A DNA stretch of 64,000 nt, taken from assembly GCA_019058365.1 (NCBI GenBank), contig JAHPZE010000003.1, positions 186,001 through 250,000 of the forward strand, read 5' to 3'. The translations under genes and the position numbers were made by a program. Below, in pieces: positions 17,213-25,541 of the stretch (the first letter of the stretch is position 1; every line of letters begins with the position of its first letter). The stretch comes from Promethearchaeota archaeon. GTDB taxonomy: Archaea; Asgardarchaeota; Lokiarchaeia; Sigyniarchaeales; SOKP01. The notes beneath the pieces are model-generated. The model did not search any database, was not told the origin of the DNA, and saw only the letters and a list, made by a program, of their open reading frames with translations.

Positions 17213-17956
17213 ATGGGTTCGGAAATCTTATTCATTGGACATAGAGGAACTAGAACTAGTTTTGATGAAAATACTGTAGAAGCATTTAGAAAAGCTATAG
17301 AATTTGGGGCGGAATATATTGAATTTGATGTCCGGAAAACTAAAGATAAAGAACTTATTATTCTGCATGATTCATCTTTAAATAGAACCACAAATGGCTC
17401 TGGGAAACTAAAAAACTTCAATTATAATGAAATTAAAAAATATAGAACTAAAAATCATAAATGTGCCATTCCACTCTTATCAGAAGTCTTAGAAGAATTA
17501 AAAGGAGGAATAAAGTTTATAATTGAGTTAAAAGAAGATGATTTAACTGATGGAATTCTAGAAATAGTTAACAATTTCAATATATTTGAAGAATGTATAT
17601 TTAGTGGGAGAAATTTAATAGATTTACAAGAAATTAAAAAGATCTATCCAAAAAGTAGAATATGCTATAATCTTACTAAAGGAGTGGGTTTCAAAATCAA
17701 AGATTTTTTGAGATTAGGGAGATTTAAACAATTAGAATTTAAACCAGATTTAATAAATCTACGGTCAAATCTAATATCTTCAGAATTTATTGAAATTTGC
17801 CATAATAATAATATTAAATCTTTAGCATGGGACTTTATCTCATATAAAAATCCAATATTTCAGATTAAATCTCTAATTAATTTAGGTATTGATGGGATTT
17901 TATTTGATAATCATAGAAATATTACAAAAATTAAAAGCTGGGTTAGCTCAACTTAA
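17213..17956 (+). CDS. Glycerophosphodiester phosphodiesterase
   Basis: GDPD enzymes hydrolyse glycerophosphodiesters to glycerol-phosphate and an alcohol. The 247-residue protein has the signature in order: HRG (His10, Arg11), ENT near 19-21, EFDVRKTKD (Glu38 and Asp40, metal ligands) and LHD (His52, general acid/base). The C-terminal barrel strands end DGILFDNH. No signal peptide is seen, so it should be cytosolic. In an archaeon the likely substrates are glycerol-1-phosphate diesters from lipid turnover, which is an inference. Its end overlaps the convergent NFACT gene by four bases. Confidence 0.9.
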   Translation: MGSEILFIGHRGTRTSFDENTVEAFRKAIEFGAEYIEFDVRKTKDKELIILHDSSLNRTTNGSGKLKNFNYNEIKKYRTKNHKCAIPLLSEVLEELKGGIKFIIELKEDDLTDGILEIVNNFNIFEECIFSGRNLIDLQEIKKIYPKSRICYNLTKGVGFKIKDFLRLGRFKQLEFKPDLINLRSNLISSEFIEICHNNNIKSLAWDFISYKNPIFQIKSLINLGIDGILFDNHRNITKIKSWVSST

Positions 17957-20013
17957 TTATCTATCTTAATCCTTGAAATCCCATTAGGTAAATATAAAAT
18001 AATTTCATCTATAGATAATAATTTAACCCAAATTCTTAAATCTTTATCAGTGTTTTTTATAAAAAAAGATTTGATCTCTTTAGCTAGTTTTCCTTTGGTA
18101 AAACCACTTGATTTTGAGGGTATAATATTTACTACATATTTAGTTTGCTTTTTTATTGCCGATTCCGGACCAGAAATGATTTTTGGGTAAAAAGCTTTAC
18201 TTATTTCAGTTAAATCCACTTTTAAATCAATAATTTTTAATCCTATTGTCAATTCAGTCTTTGCATTTTTAATAAAATTCTTTTTACCAGAAATAATAAA
18301 AGACCCTTTCGGTAAAAACTCACCTGAAGGAGGACTTTTTGAAATTTGATTTGGGTGTACATAAAATATATCAACAACGCCCCAGTTTTCTTTCCATGCT
18401 CTTGAATAACTTGCTACAAAATCAGCAGTTTCCTGAATAGTATTTAATGGAATTTCTTTATCTTCTGTGTTTTTAATTACTACTAATGGAGAGCCAGGGA
18501 AGTTAGTATGAAATATTAGATCTTTTGCTTCGATATAATTTTTAAAAATAGTTTCATTCGAACTAGCATCTCTTCCACCGATAATTAGAAACCCATCAGA
18601 AGATATAAACCATCTATACTTCTCATACCATTTTTTCTTTGGCTTTTTAATGAGGAAATCAACTTCGGCTTCAATTAACTCTTTTTCAAGTTTTAAATTG
18701 TCAATTTTCTTTTTAGTTTTTTCAATAGCGATTATAGTTCCTTGTATTTTTTTCTCAGCTTTTTTACCCTTGGAGTATATATAATTAGCATTTTGTCCAA
18801 TACTTTTTTTTAAGTCAATGTAAACATTATAGTCATTAACTCTTATTAATAGTTGATTAGTTGAAGGAATCACTTTTTCGTAGAATTCCGTTCCATTTAA
18901 AGATCCCAACTTTGCAGTTTGCAGTTTATTATTAATTTCTTCCCATTGATAACCTTTTTTTTTTGCTTCCAATATTACAGAATATAATTTTTCTAACGAA
19001 TTTAAATTAGTGTATATTGTTTCTCCAATTTCGTAATATTTTTTCTTTTTAATCTTAAGCTCCTCAAGATATCCCTTTTGATTTTGTAAAATTTTTTCTT
19101 GAGATTTAATTTGATCATCAATTCTTTGATCCTTTGGACTCTTTAAGGCTTCAGAATCTATTTTAGAAAAAAATTCATCAACAGCTTCATTAAATGTAAC
19201 AAAATGTTTTTTATCGTAATCTCTAAGGATTTCAAGATTAAAAGGAAGTACAGATATTTGATTCTCTTGTTGATCAAAAATGATTTGAGCATCAATTTTG
19301 CCAAATAATAATTGATTTCTTAAATTTTTAAAAGAATCATATAAATTTTGGTATTCTTCATCAGAAAGGTTTTTTCCAAGAAGTTTTTTATCAATTTTTC
19401 CTCTATGACATATTTCTTCACTATATAAACCAGATATGTGGATATTTCTTGAAAGATCTCTCACAATTTCAATTTCAGAGTTTTTAAATAAATCTTTAAA
19501 ATCTTCTTTATTCAACGTAATAAAATTCTTTCCTTGACTTTTAGGAAAAAAATATTCTTTTTTAGCAAGGAGCTCTCTCTCTCTAAATATTCTATATTTT
19601 TTTGCAATTTTAATAATATTATTTTCATCGATAAGGAGAAAATTTCCCTTATTAAATAATTCTATTACAAATTTCCAAGGTTTATTTTCCTTATTGCTTA
19701 ATTCGATTATGATGATTCGATCAAATTGGTGTTGGGAAATTTTTAATATCCTACGATTTCTTAAAAGTTTTCTTAAAGATCCAATATATTGACTGGGATA
19801 ATTTGGAACAGGATAATCATAATCTGTTAAATTTATCCGAGAATCTTTTTTAATAATTAAATTTTTCTTTCCAAAATTAGTATTGATTTTAATTATCAAT
19901 AAATCTTCTATTTCATAGATATTTAATATTGTACCATTAGTCAATATTAAATCTAATTCTTTGACAATAACAAATACGTCAAAATTAGAAAATTCTTTGG
20001 TTATATTAATCAT
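17953..20013 (-). CDS. NFACT family ribosome quality control factor (Rqc2/RqcH homologue)
   Basis: NFACT proteins (Tae2/Rqc2/NEMF, bacterial RqcH) bind 50S subunits with peptidyl-tRNA trapped on them and, in bacteria and eukaryotes, promote C-terminal tailing of the stalled peptide. The order fits: an N-terminal NFACT-N domain (about 1-220) starting NITKEFSNFDVFVIVKEL, a long coiled coil (about 290-450), then the NFACT-R domain starting WYEKYRWFISSDG with GGRDASSNE, and HTNFPGSPLVV and a hydrophobic C-terminal domain. In NFACT-N the DNA-glycosylase-like catalytic function is lost in all known members. Length (686) is usual for archaea. It starts just upstream of the divergent membrane-protein gene. 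Confidence 0.9.
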   Translation of the reverse strand: MINITKEFSNFDVFVIVKELDLILTNGTILNIYEIEDLLIIKINTNFGKKNLIIKKDSRINLTDYDYPVPNYPSQYIGSLRKLLRNRRILKISQHQFDRIIIIELSNKENKPWKFVIELFNKGNFLLIDENNIIKIAKKYRIFRERELLAKKEYFFPKSQGKNFITLNKEDFKDLFKNSEIEIVRDLSRNIHISGLYSEEICHRGKIDKKLLGKNLSDEEYQNLYDSFKNLRNQLLFGKIDAQIIFDQQENQISVLPFNLEILRDYDKKHFVTFNEAVDEFFSKIDSEALKSPKDQRIDDQIKSQEKILQNQKGYLEELKIKKKKYYEIGETIYTNLNSLEKLYSVILEAKKKGYQWEEINNKLQTAKLGSLNGTEFYEKVIPSTNQLLIRVNDYNVYIDLKKSIGQNANYIYSKGKKAEKKIQGTIIAIEKTKKKIDNLKLEKELIEAEVDFLIKKPKKKWYEKYRWFISSDGFLIIGGRDASSNETIFKNYIEAKDLIFHTNFPGSPLVVIKNTEDKEIPLNTIQETADFVASYSRAWKENWGVVDIFYVHPNQISKSPPSGEFLPKGSFIISGKKNFIKNAKTELTIGLKIIDLKVDLTEISKAFYPKIISGPESAIKKQTKYVVNIIPSKSSGFTKGKLAKEIKSFFIKNTDKDLRIWVKLLSIDEIILYLPNGISRIKIDN

Positions 20014-20085
20014 ATTATGTTTAAATCCTTATTTATCAATAATATATAATGATTTTTATAATAAATAATATTTATAATAATAATT

Positions 20086-20526
20086 ATGGGAAAGCGCAAG
20101 AAGGTAGATATTAAAAAAAGAAGACATAAATTACTAAGAAACAAGAAGAAAGAACTACAGAAAAAGACAATTCAAACTGAAAAAAAACCATTAACAATTT
20201 TGGATCTTCGATTAGAAAAGGAAACAAAGTTATATTGGATTCGGGCACTTACTGGAGCGTTAAGTGCAATCATAGGAAGACTTCTATTTGGATTAATAGG
20301 GTGGTTTATGTTTCTATGGATGCTAATTTGGTGGTTCTTATTTCCTTTCGTAGTTAGTTTTATAATTTATAATTATGAATATGATAAAGAAGAGTGGAAT
20401 TGGAAAAATATAATTCTTCCAGGTATAGGTATGTTTTTCTTCTTGTTTATGATTTTCGGTGTTTTTTTTCATACAATACTTAATTTTATACCGAAATTTT
20501 CATCAGTCCTAGAGTTATTTCTATAA
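20086..20526 (+). CDS. Small membrane protein with basic N-terminus
   Basis: The first 50 residues are strongly basic (KRKK, KKRRHK, RNKKK), followed by three hydrophobic segments near 65-82, 84-102 and 112-132 with many Trp and Phe, so probably a three-helix membrane protein with its N-terminus in the cytosol. The basic tail could bind nucleic acid or acidic lipid. No family is recognised. It stands alone between divergent NFACT and convergent pyrI. Confidence 0.7.
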   Translation: MGKRKKVDIKKRRHKLLRNKKKELQKKTIQTEKKPLTILDLRLEKETKLYWIRALTGALSAIIGRLLFGLIGWFMFLWMLIWWFLFPFVVSFIIYNYEYDKEEWNWKNIILPGIGMFFFLFMIFGVFFHTILNFIPKFSSVLELFL

Positions 20527-20543
20527 GAATAATCTTTTCATCT

Positions 20544-21050
20544 TTATAATTGTATTCTTTGTATTATTTTTTTCTCTTTCTTTTCTTTTGAAGTAAATAC
20601 GATTTCTTCTAGTTTGTAAATCCTTTCACAATATAAGCACTGAATTTTTAAAGGTTTTCCTTCAAGAACCATGAACTCAGTTGATATGGGTTCTTTTTCT
20701 GAATTTGAAATGCATGTTTCATTGATACATAATATTAATTTTTTAATTGTTTTTGGAAGTTCCACTTTTTTCTTTTCAATGACTTTATAATTTTCAATTA
20801 AAGAAATTGTAGCATTAGGAGATAATATAGATATCTGTTGCATTTGTGTTTCATTCAAAAAAACATTCTCAATTTTTATTATATCTTTTGTTTGATATTT
20901 CTTTGATGAAACATTAACTCCAATGGTCATTAAATTTTTAGATTCATCAATACCAGTAAGATTGAGAATTGTTAAAGCATACCCCGCATCTATATGATCA
21001 ATAACAGTACCTTTAGATATTTTATCAATTTTTAATTTTTCTTCTAACAT
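20544..21050 (-). CDS. pyrI: Aspartate carbamoyltransferase regulatory subunit
   Basis: PyrI binds nucleotide effectors and docks on the PyrB catalytic trimer to regulate the first committed step of pyrimidine synthesis. The allosteric domain reads KISKGTVIDHIDAGYAL, ending in the KDIIKIEN strand, and the zinc domain has four cysteines at 108, 113, 138 and 141 (CxxxxC and CLYC), almost exactly the spacing of E. coli PyrI. Length (168) is slightly longer because of a lysine-rich tail. pyrB is not adjacent, unlike the usual pyrBI pair, although pyrE occurs at the far end of the window. Confidence 0.92.
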   Translation of the reverse strand: MLEEKLKIDKISKGTVIDHIDAGYALTILNLTGIDESKNLMTIGVNVSSKKYQTKDIIKIENVFLNETQMQQISILSPNATISLIENYKVIEKKKVELPKTIKKLILCINETCISNSEKEPISTEFMVLEGKPLKIQCLYCERIYKLEEIVFTSKEKKEKKIIQRIQL

Positions 21051-21115
21051 TTCCTTAAAAAAAAATTACCTTAATTGAAAAAATTTTTGATAATTTCAAA
21101 ATAAAATGATTTTCT

Positions 21116-22186
21116 TCATAATAATGGAATTGAAATAAAAAATAAAATGGCTGACAAAAAGAAATTATAAGATAAATTGTCATCAATCTCTAAATCTAAA
21201 TAATCCAATAATCCAATTATCAATGCGCCCACTAAGGGAATTAAAAAGAACCCTAATAAGCTAAATCGACAAAAACTTCTTAGCAAATATAATAAAACCA
21301 ATCCAGATATGAAGGCAATAATAATACCAGAAATTAATCCTTCATAGGTTTTATTTGTTTTTCTAATTCTTCTGAGGCCTATAGTCCTACCTATTAAATT
21401 AGATGTTATATCTCCAAAAATAGACATCACCATTGAAGTACAAATGATTACTGGACCTATTGGTTGAATTAATCCATAAATAATTATTATCGAAAAACAT
21501 CCAATACTCATTGAAATGTGAGGTCCTAACCTTAAATGTAATTCTTTTTCTCTTAATAATTGATTGACTGGTTTTAAAGGGTACATCTCAGGTGTTAATA
21601 TTCTTACTATATCAGCAGTTAATAAACCTAATAAGGAAATTCCAACTAAAAAAATTACCAAATTTTGTGTAAAAACCATTATATCCCCTCCAATATGAAA
21701 TAACTTTGAAATGAAATCAGGTATGTATTCTAAAATATATACAAAAAAATTTTGGATTAAAAATCCAAGTGTAAAATAAAAAAAAACAATTCCTAAAACC
21801 ACTAAATGTGTTAATTTTCTATATATATCAAATTTAAGAGGGAGTTCTGTAAATGATGGTGGTTCACTCTTATTCCCTCTATATTTAACATTTTTAACTC
21901 TATGTTTCTCTCGAGAAATGAAAAGATAGAAGAGAGGAAGATAAAAACCAATAGAGCCGATTAGTAAAATATTAAATGGAAAAACTAAGAATTCTTTATT
22001 GGAGAGGTTTAAAAATTTTTTCAGTATGAGATTAGCTGTAATTGACGTTATTAGAATAAACCCGTTTGCTAAATTATTTATAAATGCCCCCTTTTCTTTA
22101 TTTTTTCTTGCTAAATACGTAATATACAAAATAATAAACCCATAAGTATACAGAATACTAACAATTATTATCGAAAAAATATTCAA
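21116..22186 (-). CDS. SEC59/dolichol kinase-like integral membrane protein
   Basis: This polytopic protein has about nine predicted membrane helices. The C-terminal half carries the CTP-dependent polyprenol kinase/cytidylyltransferase-like pattern: YRKLTHL near 122, a conserved RLGPHISMS segment, FGDITSNLIGR (about 256-266) and KTYEGLISG (about 276-284). These match dolichol kinase, phytol kinase and related enzymes that phosphorylate polyprenols with CTP. In archaea dolichol phosphate carries glycans, so a role in N-glycosylation or lipid recycling is likely but the substrate is not proven. It lies 65 bases upstream of pyrI on the same strand. Confidence 0.78.
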   Translation of the reverse strand: MNIFSIIIVSILYTYGFIILYITYLARKNKEKGAFINNLANGFILITSITANLILKKFLNLSNKEFLVFPFNILLIGSIGFYLPLFYLFISREKHRVKNVKYRGNKSEPPSFTELPLKFDIYRKLTHLVVLGIVFFYFTLGFLIQNFFVYILEYIPDFISKLFHIGGDIMVFTQNLVIFLVGISLLGLLTADIVRILTPEMYPLKPVNQLLREKELHLRLGPHISMSIGCFSIIIIYGLIQPIGPVIICTSMVMSIFGDITSNLIGRTIGLRRIRKTNKTYEGLISGIIIAFISGLVLLYLLRSFCRFSLLGFFLIPLVGALIIGLLDYLDLEIDDNLSYNFFLSAILFFISIPLL

Positions 22187-22406
22187 TAACGACCAAACTC
22201 ATGAAATTTTAATATTTAAAGGTTTTATTTTTTTTAATATTTTCTTGATGACTAAAGAGTTAAAATATAAAAAAAAATAATTGACATTTATTGATTAAAG
22301 CCAATTCTTCTGAGAGTAAAGTCTTTTGAAATGTTTGAGATTTTTAAATCCTTTAATAAAGTTATAGAAAGAGATAATTAAAATATAATAAAAAGTATAA
22401 AGAGAG

Positions 22407-22811
22407 CTAGCGCCCTTCAAAAATTTTATAGAGATTTTTTGCCGCAATTCTCATTACTTTTACAGTCTTCATTAGTGTATCAATTATAGTTCCAGCGCAT
22501 ACAATCACTAATCTTCCAGCGTTAGTAATAACAATATAACCATTTTCTGCTCTTACTATTATCTCACTTAAATCTTCTTGGAATAAAGTCTGGATTGTTG
22601 ATCTCCCCGTCATTAACAATGCGCTAGCGAGTCCGCAGAATTGGTCCCCGTCAACATGATATTGTGGTAAAGCAGAGAAAGCAATTTGATATCCTTCAAA
22701 ACTTACAAGTGCGATTGCTTCAATATCTGCATTGGAGGTTATAAATGTAATTTGAGGACTTATTTTTTCGATATCATCTTGATTGATTCCTAAATCAGAC
22801 CCAAATTGAAT
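22407..22811 (-). CDS. Roadblock/LC7 domain protein, apparent ATT start
   Basis: Roadblock domains form dimers that act as scaffolds or regulators of small GTPases; Asgard archaea carry many. Over 134 residues the pattern is clear: helix DDIEKISPQI, strand ADIEAIALVSFEGYQIAFSAL, helix with ASALLMTGRSTIQTL, strand LSEIIVRAENGYIVITNAG and LVIVCAG, ending in a helix. The first standard start, TTG at 22619, would remove half of the fold. In frame upstream there is only ATT at 22811 (with AGGTG at 22819-22823) before a stop codon. The gene may be leaderless given a TATA box 30 bases upstream. It could serve the Rag-like GTPase at 33.5 kb. Confidence 0.78.
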   Translation of the reverse strand: MQFGSDLGINQDDIEKISPQITFITSNADIEAIALVSFEGYQIAFSALPQYHVDGDQFCGLASALLMTGRSTIQTLFQEDLSEIIVRAENGYIVITNAGRLVIVCAGTIIDTLMKTVKVMRIAAKNLYKIFEGR

Positions 22812-22837
22812 AAATCCACACCTTTAGTGCTTTTAGG

Positions 22838-22846
22838 TTTTATAAA
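22838..22846 (-). promoter_or_regulatory. TATA box of the roadblock gene
   Basis: TTTATAAAA on the minus strand lies about 30 bases before the predicted ATT start, placing the transcript start within a few bases of the start codon. If so, the AGGTG just upstream may not be on the mRNA and initiation would be leaderless. Confidence 0.4.
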
Positions 22847-23234
22847 TATTATTATAATTATAATAATTTTTATCTTATTATATTTTTATTTTTAACATTT
22901 GAAGTTTCTTTTAGGTTGAAATTAATAAAATAAGACCTAAGATTTAATATAACGTTCTAACTAGGATATTGATCTCTTCTATGATTATTCTTATAAATCA
23001 CAATTTGTAAATACCTAAAAAAATATCTAATATACTATTCAACAAAATTATCTTAACCCTACTATAATATTTTTATACAAGTACTTTATTTACTATTCAA
23101 AAGTAAATTTTAATATTTTATAATCTTAAAAATATTTAACGCAACCTTTGAGTTTTTTTAAAGGGTTTGTGAATGAAATTTTTATACTTAAAATTAATTG
23201 ATTAATAATTACGAGATATTAATGAAATCAGATT
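22847..23234. other. Divergent intergenic region, no gene seen
   Basis: About 390 very AT-rich bases lie between the divergent roadblock gene and the giant gene at 23235. I find no tRNA-like fold and no open frame with coding character. TACTATTCAA occurs twice (23032-23041 and 23091-23100). It presumably holds the promoters of both genes. Confidence 0.5.
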
Positions 23235-25541
23235 ATGATAACCACACGTGAATCTATAAGTTATCAGTACTCATTGATTTTTGGATATGCGTCTCCAAAT
23301 GATGTTGTTGTTGGAGATGTAATTGGTGTTGGAAGGCTAACGAGAAAAAAAGTGAATGAACTATCGCAAGAAGTTATTAAATATTTAACAATGTATAATG
23401 CGATTTTAAGGGATTATACAGGAGCTGAACTATTTAGTATTGAGTTTGATTTATACAACGTTGATGAAAAAAGTGCTCGAATTAATATTTACCCAAAATC
23501 AATGATATTCATACCAGGTAAATTTAAGGACTGTGAAAGTCTATTGCTTGCTTTAAAACCTGAGACTGGGGTTTTAGATATACATAAATCTAGAGAATCA
23601 TTGAATAATATAAGTAAACTATTTTTTGAAGTAGAAGAGTTTTCTAATCGCCCAGAATTAAGGAAAGAAAATAAAGAACAAGTATATGACAAATTTGCTA
23701 CTAGATTTAATAAAAAACTTTATGGAGAACTAGTCGAAGATAAATGGAACAAGAAATTGATTGGTTTAAGTAAAACTCTGCCAACAGAAAAAGAAATGTT
23801 GAATACATATGCTAAGGTTATCTCTAACGTTGAGGTTTTATGGTATAAAAAACCAATGGAGATTAAATTTTTAAATCCGAAATTTCAAAAATTTAAAGCA
23901 CCTTTTAGTGGGCAACAAGCTATTGAACATCTTAAGTTTTCAATATCCGAACCAAGTGCTAATTTTATTGTAGACAAGACTTTAGATTTAGGCACTAATC
24001 TAATTAATTTAGCAAATACCGGAACTTTAGATGAATCTCAAGATGAATTAATTATTTTTATAATTAATCATATTAACCTTAAGATAAGAGAATATATTGA
24101 ACCTCAAACAGCAGAATGGCTTGTATCCAATGTAAATAAGTTATTAAATGATTTACAAGAATTTTTAAATAAATTTTTAGAATATTCTAGGAATTTCCTC
24201 GGTACCGGTGAAATGGGGAATTTAAATGAATTACTTCGCAAATATGAACATTTTATATTAAATAAAGCAAAATTAGAAGGCGAAAATTTCGAGAATATCT
24301 GTAAAATAACAGAAAAATTTATCGAACAATCAATAACTCAAAAAGAAAGTTTGCGAATAATAGAATTGAGTTCTGTTTTCAACTATTTTTCAGAAATTAT
24401 CAATGCAAGTCTTAATTTAATTAGAAAATCACTTCCAAAATATCTTTCTTATCGTCGATTAAAAACTCGAACTATAGAATTGATAGAAAATTTAGAGGAA
24501 AAATTTAATCAGGAACAAAAACCAGCAAAGGTTTTAGGGCAGAAATTAATAAGAAAATTTAAAGAATTTCTTTTTAACCAAATTGAAACACACTCAATTA
24601 TACTAAGAAAGGATCTTAAATTTAATGAAAAAGAACTCATAAATGAGTTTAATTTGTTAGTGAATAAGAATGCTGACATTTTTTTTAACGAAGTAGCTTT
24701 AAATATAGATGATTTAGTATCTTTTGCAGAAATCCAGATGGAATCCAATATAAATAGTATAAGTAATCACATAGAAAAATTTAAAAAATTTTCAAGAGAA
24801 TTAAACTATTTATTAAGCTACGTTCTAAGGCATTCTACGATAAGCCGTTATATTAAGGAAGAACCTGATAAGGAAATCAGTGATCCTGTAACATTTTCAA
24901 ATAGATTTCATAGATTTTTAGAAAAGAGAATTGGAGGTATAAATTTAGAATGGAAATTTTATATACTTGAGTGGATTAAAGATTATTCTAAGAAATATCT
25001 TAAACCAGAAGAACAAAGAACGTGGACATTAACGGAAGTATATGATGATTTTATTGGATATTTTGAAGAGAGAGAATTAAATGAGCAAAAAATCGAAAAT
25101 TTCTTAAAATTCTTAGATAATTACATTCCAAAATTAACAAATCCCGAAGAGAGAAAATTATTGCTTGAATTTTATAAAAATTATGAACTTAGTATTGATA
25201 TCAATATTGAATTTCCAAAGTACATCAAAAATAGTATTAAAAATGAGTTAAAGAATCTAAATCCACAATTGGAAAATATCCTTCCTTTTAATTATTTTTA
25301 TCTAAATGAGGATGAGACCTTCTACAATTATGTTAAAAATTCAGAATTAAAATACTTTTCAAAATTAATTCCAAGACCTTTAACTATAACTTTAAAACAC
25401 ATTTTAACAAATGAAGAAAAAGAATTATTTAAAGGAGAGCTTTTTCATGTAATAGATTTCAAATTTTGGCACGATAATGCTAGATTTGAATTATCAGATA
25501 ATTTTAATGAAGTTTATAGAGAATGGGTGAGAGATTTATGA
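23235..25541 (+). CDS. Hypothetical protein, 768 residues (first of a co-translated pair)
   Basis: The family is not recognised. Residues 1-130 look like an alpha/beta domain (short strands YSLIFGYAS, DVVVGDVIGVG, AELFSIEFDLY, SARINIYPKSMIFI with helices between), vaguely like small sensor or longin-type domains but without a clear signature. From about 130 to the end the sequence is almost entirely charged helices rich in Glu, Lys, Asn and Leu. No P-loop, nuclease, cysteine cluster, signal peptide or membrane helix is seen. The stop overlaps the next gene by four bases (ATGA), so the two products are made together and probably bind each other. Confidence 0.8.
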   Translation: MITTRESISYQYSLIFGYASPNDVVVGDVIGVGRLTRKKVNELSQEVIKYLTMYNAILRDYTGAELFSIEFDLYNVDEKSARINIYPKSMIFIPGKFKDCESLLLALKPETGVLDIHKSRESLNNISKLFFEVEEFSNRPELRKENKEQVYDKFATRFNKKLYGELVEDKWNKKLIGLSKTLPTEKEMLNTYAKVISNVEVLWYKKPMEIKFLNPKFQKFKAPFSGQQAIEHLKFSISEPSANFIVDKTLDLGTNLINLANTGTLDESQDELIIFIINHINLKIREYIEPQTAEWLVSNVNKLLNDLQEFLNKFLEYSRNFLGTGEMGNLNELLRKYEHFILNKAKLEGENFENICKITEKFIEQSITQKESLRIIELSSVFNYFSEIINASLNLIRKSLPKYLSYRRLKTRTIELIENLEEKFNQEQKPAKVLGQKLIRKFKEFLFNQIETHSIILRKDLKFNEKELINEFNLLVNKNADIFFNEVALNIDDLVSFAEIQMESNINSISNHIEKFKKFSRELNYLLSYVLRHSTISRYIKEEPDKEISDPVTFSNRFHRFLEKRIGGINLEWKFYILEWIKDYSKKYLKPEEQRTWTLTEVYDDFIGYFEERELNEQKIENFLKFLDNYIPKLTNPEERKLLLEFYKNYELSIDINIEFPKYIKNSIKNELKNLNPQLENILPFNYFYLNEDETFYNYVKNSELKYFSKLIPRPLTITLKHILTNEEKELFKGELFHVIDFKFWHDNARFELSDNFNEVYREWVRDL

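Noticed and set aside
22407..22619. Truncated roadblock pseudogene
   Set aside because: The missing half is present in frame upstream without stops, so the gene is intact with an unusual start.
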